In this document: positions 62,079 through 64,000 of the stretch, piece by piece
Position numbering within the stretch: the stretch's first letter is position 1
Layout: each line of letters starts with the position of its first letter
Assembly: GCF_024170285.1 (NCBI RefSeq)
Contig: NZ_JALJXV010000001.1
Location: 310,001-374,000, forward strand
DNA length: 64,000 nt
Source of the DNA: Natronocella acetinitrilica
GTDB taxonomy: Bacteria; Pseudomonadota; Gammaproteobacteria; Nitrococcales; Aquisalimonadaceae
Direction of reading: 5' to 3'
Position numbers and translations under genes: made by a program
The notes under the pieces: model-generated
Database searches by the model: none
Seen by the model: the letters and a program-made list of their open reading frames with translations, nothing else
What the model was told of the DNA's origin: nothing

Positions 62079-62516
62079 ATGGACATATTCATGCGCGCCG
62101 CCATTGAGGAAGCGGAACTCGGCCGGGAGGAGGGCGGCATCCCGATCGGATCCGTACTGGTTCACGAAGGAAGGATCATCGGACGGGGCCATAATCGGCG
62201 CGTGCAGACCGGCAGCGCCGTGCTGCACGGGGAAATGGACGCGCTGGAGAATGCCGGCCGGCTGCCGGGGCGCACCTACCGGGAAAGCATCCTCTACACC
62301 ACGCTTTCTCCCTGCGCCATGTGCTCCGGCGCAATCCTGCTCTACGGCATCCCCCGGGTCGTGGTCGGCGAGAACCGCACTTTCATGGGCGAGGAAGCCT
62401 TGCTGAGGGAGCGTGGCGTGCTGGTGGAAGTTCTGGACGACCAGCGCTGCATCGAGCTGATGCGGGGCTTTATTGCCGAAAAGCCAGACCTGTGGAACGA
62501 GGATATCGGTCGCTGA
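62079..62516 (+). CDS. Cytosine deaminase, yeast Fcy1-like
   Basis: 145 aa. Zinc deaminase with LHGEMDALENAGRLPGRTY (zinc His and catalytic Glu) and TLSPCAMCSGAILLYGIPR (two zinc Cys). The flanking words EEGGIPIGSVLV, GRGHNRRVQTGSAVLHGE, VVGENRTFMGEE and the C-terminal EKPDLWNEDIGR follow yeast cytosine deaminase closely, including the C-terminal lid. So it probably deaminates cytosine to uracil for pyrimidine salvage, rather than acting as TadA on tRNA. A GGAG lies before ATG. Confidence 0.88.
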   Translation: MDIFMRAAIEEAELGREEGGIPIGSVLVHEGRIIGRGHNRRVQTGSAVLHGEMDALENAGRLPGRTYRESILYTTLSPCAMCSGAILLYGIPRVVVGENRTFMGEEALLRERGVLVEVLDDQRCIELMRGFIAEKPDLWNEDIGR

Positions 62517-63065
62517 TCATGGGCTGAGAATCGTCGGCTCGCCCTTGAGCCAGACTGGCATGCCCGCCACCGACAGGACAACCGTCTCACAGCGTGCCGC
62601 CAGGTCCTGATTCAACCAGCCGAGCCGATCCGCAAAACGCCGGGTAAGGGCATCCATACCGATGATGCCCAGCCCCACTTCGTTGCTCACGATCACCACG
62701 GGCCCCGGATAAACCTCCAGGGCAGCGAGAAATTCCGATACACCCTGGTCCACATCGCCAGCGTGGAGGAGATTGCTGAGCCACAGGCTCATGCAGTCGA
62801 TGAGCAGGCAAGGCGCGGCGGACGCGTGCCGCTGCAGTACCGCAGCAAGGTCCAGAGGCTCTTCCTCAAGCCTCCAGTCCGCCGGGCGGCGCTCACGATG
62901 GTGTCGAATGCGCTGCACCATCTCGTCGTCCCCGGCCTCCGCCGTTGCGACGTACACCACTGCCCGCCCCGCCGCTGCGGACAAGCTCTCCGCCATGGCG
63001 CTCTTGCCCGAACGGATGCCGCCTAGAACCAGTGCATGCCCCAAAGTCCTGTCGCTCCCAACCAT
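62517..63065 (-). CDS. cobU: Adenosylcobinamide kinase / guanylyltransferase
   Basis: 182 aa. Phosphorylates adenosylcobinamide and transfers GMP to it before CobS. P-loop ALVLGGIRSGKSAMAESL near residue 11; YVATAEAGDDEMVQRIRHHR with the guanylylated His; CLLIDCMSLWLSNLL; IVSNEVGLGIIGMDALTR. Completes the cobT-cobC-cobS set but lies 7 kb away in the opposite direction. Convergent with, and 1 bp from, the cytosine deaminase gene. Confidence 0.95.
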   Translation of the reverse strand: MVGSDRTLGHALVLGGIRSGKSAMAESLSAAAGRAVVYVATAEAGDDEMVQRIRHHRERRPADWRLEEEPLDLAAVLQRHASAAPCLLIDCMSLWLSNLLHAGDVDQGVSEFLAALEVYPGPVVIVSNEVGLGIIGMDALTRRFADRLGWLNQDLAARCETVVLSVAGMPVWLKGEPTILSP

Positions 63066-63148
63066 GAATTGCGTATCAGTCTAACGCCTGCCGCCCAATC
63101 TGCGTTTTCGTGCACGGCGTCACAGGAACCGCTGGAGAATCTGCTAGC

Positions 63149-63181
63149 TTGTACAATCCTTGTATATTTTATGTATAGGAC
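63149..63181 (+). promoter_or_regulatory. Three 11-bp direct repeats, CarH/LitR-type operator candidate
   Basis: Units TTGTACAATCC, TTGTATATTTT and ATGTATAGGAC start at 63149, 63160 and 63171, exactly 11 bp apart, each carrying TGTA(C/T)A. Thermus CarH (B12-dependent MerR-family light sensor) is known to bind three 11-bp direct repeats with a TnTACA core. The block ends 10 bases before the next gene's start and would cover its -35/-10 region. The binding protein is inferred. Confidence 0.6.
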
Positions 63182-63191
63182 GAAAGCGCTC

Positions 63192-63935
63192 ATGGTTCGA
63201 CTTGCCATTCTGCACAAGACCCTACCCAGCTATATCGCCAGCTCCGAACAGGAGGAACTGCGGCACCTCGAACTGGCCTTCAGCAGCAGCGATCCAGCCA
63301 GCTTCCTCCAGGAAGTGGGCAAGCAGAACCTCCAGGTCCTGGTTCTGGACCTGGCCCTGCTGGGCCCGGACCCCGTCGAGTACGTGGAGCACCTGGAGAA
63401 GCTGGCGAAACCCGAGATGACGCTGATCGTCTACGCCTTCGCCAAGTGGGAGACCGTGGAGGCCTTGCGGGCAGAGAAGCGCCACATCATGCGGGCGCCA
63501 CTCAGCGTCCGGGCGCTGCGCTCGAACCTGATCAGCCTCATCGTCAAGCAACTGACGCCGGGGCGTATGGGTTCATCGTCACAGACACCAGCCCGCGCAA
63601 TTGGCAGCAGCGTCGCGGCACTGGTAGACCAGCAGGCACCGGCACGCCGCTACGATGACGTGCAGCTCGCCTCGCTGCAGGAAATCGAGTCGGTGGTGGA
63701 CTGCGAATGTCCCAACCAGGTGGCGGATCTGGTTCTCAGCCTGGGCGCTTTCGAGGATTACTCGGCCAACTGCAAGAACCGCAATGAAGCGGATGCCGCC
63801 GTTCACGCCATGCTCTACAGGGCAACCGGCCAGGCACGGGCCATCATGGAAGAAGCGCTGGGCCGGCTCTGCCAGCACGAGAACATCGACGTCAACGACA
63901 TCCCCGCGCGGGTGAACAGCGTCCGTCAGGTCTGA
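63192..63935 (+). CDS. Receiver-like/regulatory protein with a MerR-associated C-terminal domain, no HTH
   Basis: 247 aa from ATG at 63192 (MVRLAILHKTLPSYIAS). Residues 1-125 alternate strands and helices like a receiver or Rossmann domain (QVLVLDLALLGPDPVEYV, MTLIVYAFAKWETVEAL, MRAPLSVRALRSNLISLIVK) with a receiver-type Asp. After a polar linker, residues ~175-240 (CPNQVADLVLSLGAFEDY, SANCKNRNEADAAVHAML, RAIMEEALGRL) look like the C-terminal helical part of some gammaproteobacterial MerR regulators. No DNA-binding domain. The direct-repeat operator lies directly upstream. Function not known. Confidence 0.72.
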   Translation: MVRLAILHKTLPSYIASSEQEELRHLELAFSSSDPASFLQEVGKQNLQVLVLDLALLGPDPVEYVEHLEKLAKPEMTLIVYAFAKWETVEALRAEKRHIMRAPLSVRALRSNLISLIVKQLTPGRMGSSSQTPARAIGSSVAALVDQQAPARRYDDVQLASLQEIESVVDCECPNQVADLVLSLGAFEDYSANCKNRNEADAAVHAMLYRATGQARAIMEEALGRLCQHENIDVNDIPARVNSVRQV

Positions 63936-63945
63936 TCCGTTCCAC

Positions 63946-63965
63946 CACCGCTGCAGCGGTGGTTC
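63946..63965. other. Perfect 20-bp palindrome after the last gene
   Basis: ACCACCGCTG followed at once by its complement, 11 bases after the stop codon. No T-run. May be a terminator-like hairpin or protein site. The last 35 bases of the window show nothing else. Confidence 0.4.
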
Positions 63966-64000
63966 AGGCGCCGATTCGGGCTTGGCCCGCCGTATCCCTT

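Overview
This window comes from a GC-rich gammaproteobacterium. The gene set suggests a halophilic member of the Ectothiorhodospiraceae/Chromatiales or a Halomonas-like relative: betaine/sarcosine catabolism, homodimeric pyruvate dehydrogenase E1, BtuBFCD plus cobalamin genes, and QmcA/NfeD. This placement is an inference from gene content and repeats; no rRNA is present. No prophage, intact IS element or CRISPR array was seen.

Layout. 1-3.4 kb: the end of a sarcosine oxidase operon (soxA 3' part, soxG, purU). 3.4-5.2 kb: a REP-like repeat, a CAU tRNA, a gene-poor AT-richer stretch, an orphan protein and a small HNH protein. 5.2-10.9 kb: a DrrAB-type ABC exporter, a LuxR regulator, an ELWxxDGT-repeat lipoprotein and an FAD oxidoreductase. 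11-18.7 kb: SRAP protein, glyoxalase I, a 589-aa protein of unknown function, gamma-glutamyltransferase, QmcA/NfeD and a dienelactone hydrolase. 18.7-22.1 kb: aceE-type E1 divergent from an Lrp-type regulator. 22.4-30.3 kb: a one-carbon/serine module (transaldolase, SdaA, MetF-like, DmdA-like demethylase, GbdR-like regulator, formate-THF ligase). 30.2-42.6 kb: mixed housekeeping and membrane genes, including a UvrD-type helicase, a MotA/MotB-like pair, a retropepsin-like protein and an AtoE transporter. 43-55.8 kb: a cobalamin block in which cbiB-cobD-[B12 riboswitch]-btuB-btuF-btuC-btuD-cobB-cobO-cobQ lie on the minus strand and cobT-cobC-cobS diverge on the plus strand; cobU lies apart at 62.5 kb. 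55.8-64 kb: TRIC-like channel, a coupled pesticin-like muramidase/lipoprotein pair, two Hsp20 genes behind a heat-shock-type promoter, an MscK-like channel, a yeast-type cytosine deaminase, cobU, and a gene behind three 11-bp direct repeats like a CarH/LitR operator.

How it fits together. Sarcosine oxidase, the DmdA-like protein, MetF-like protein, PurU and Fhs all handle methyl, methylene or formyl groups on tetrahydrofolate. With SdaA taking serine to pyruvate and a GbdR-like regulator nearby, they form a plausible route from betaine/dimethylglycine/sarcosine to central metabolism. The cobalamin block imports corrinoids and completes late steps (a,c-amidation, adenosylation, amide additions, aminopropanol arm, lower-ligand assembly); no early corrin-ring genes are present here.

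Most unusual items: the muramidase/lipoprotein pair (56.5-57.8 kb), the CarH-type operator in front of an HTH-less regulator-like gene (63.1-63.9 kb), two families of large palindromic repeats (3.5, 22.1, 42.7-43.0 kb), an almost exact 1200-bp-spaced direct repeat around the GbdR-like gene, and a probable CUG start for the YdjM-family gene.
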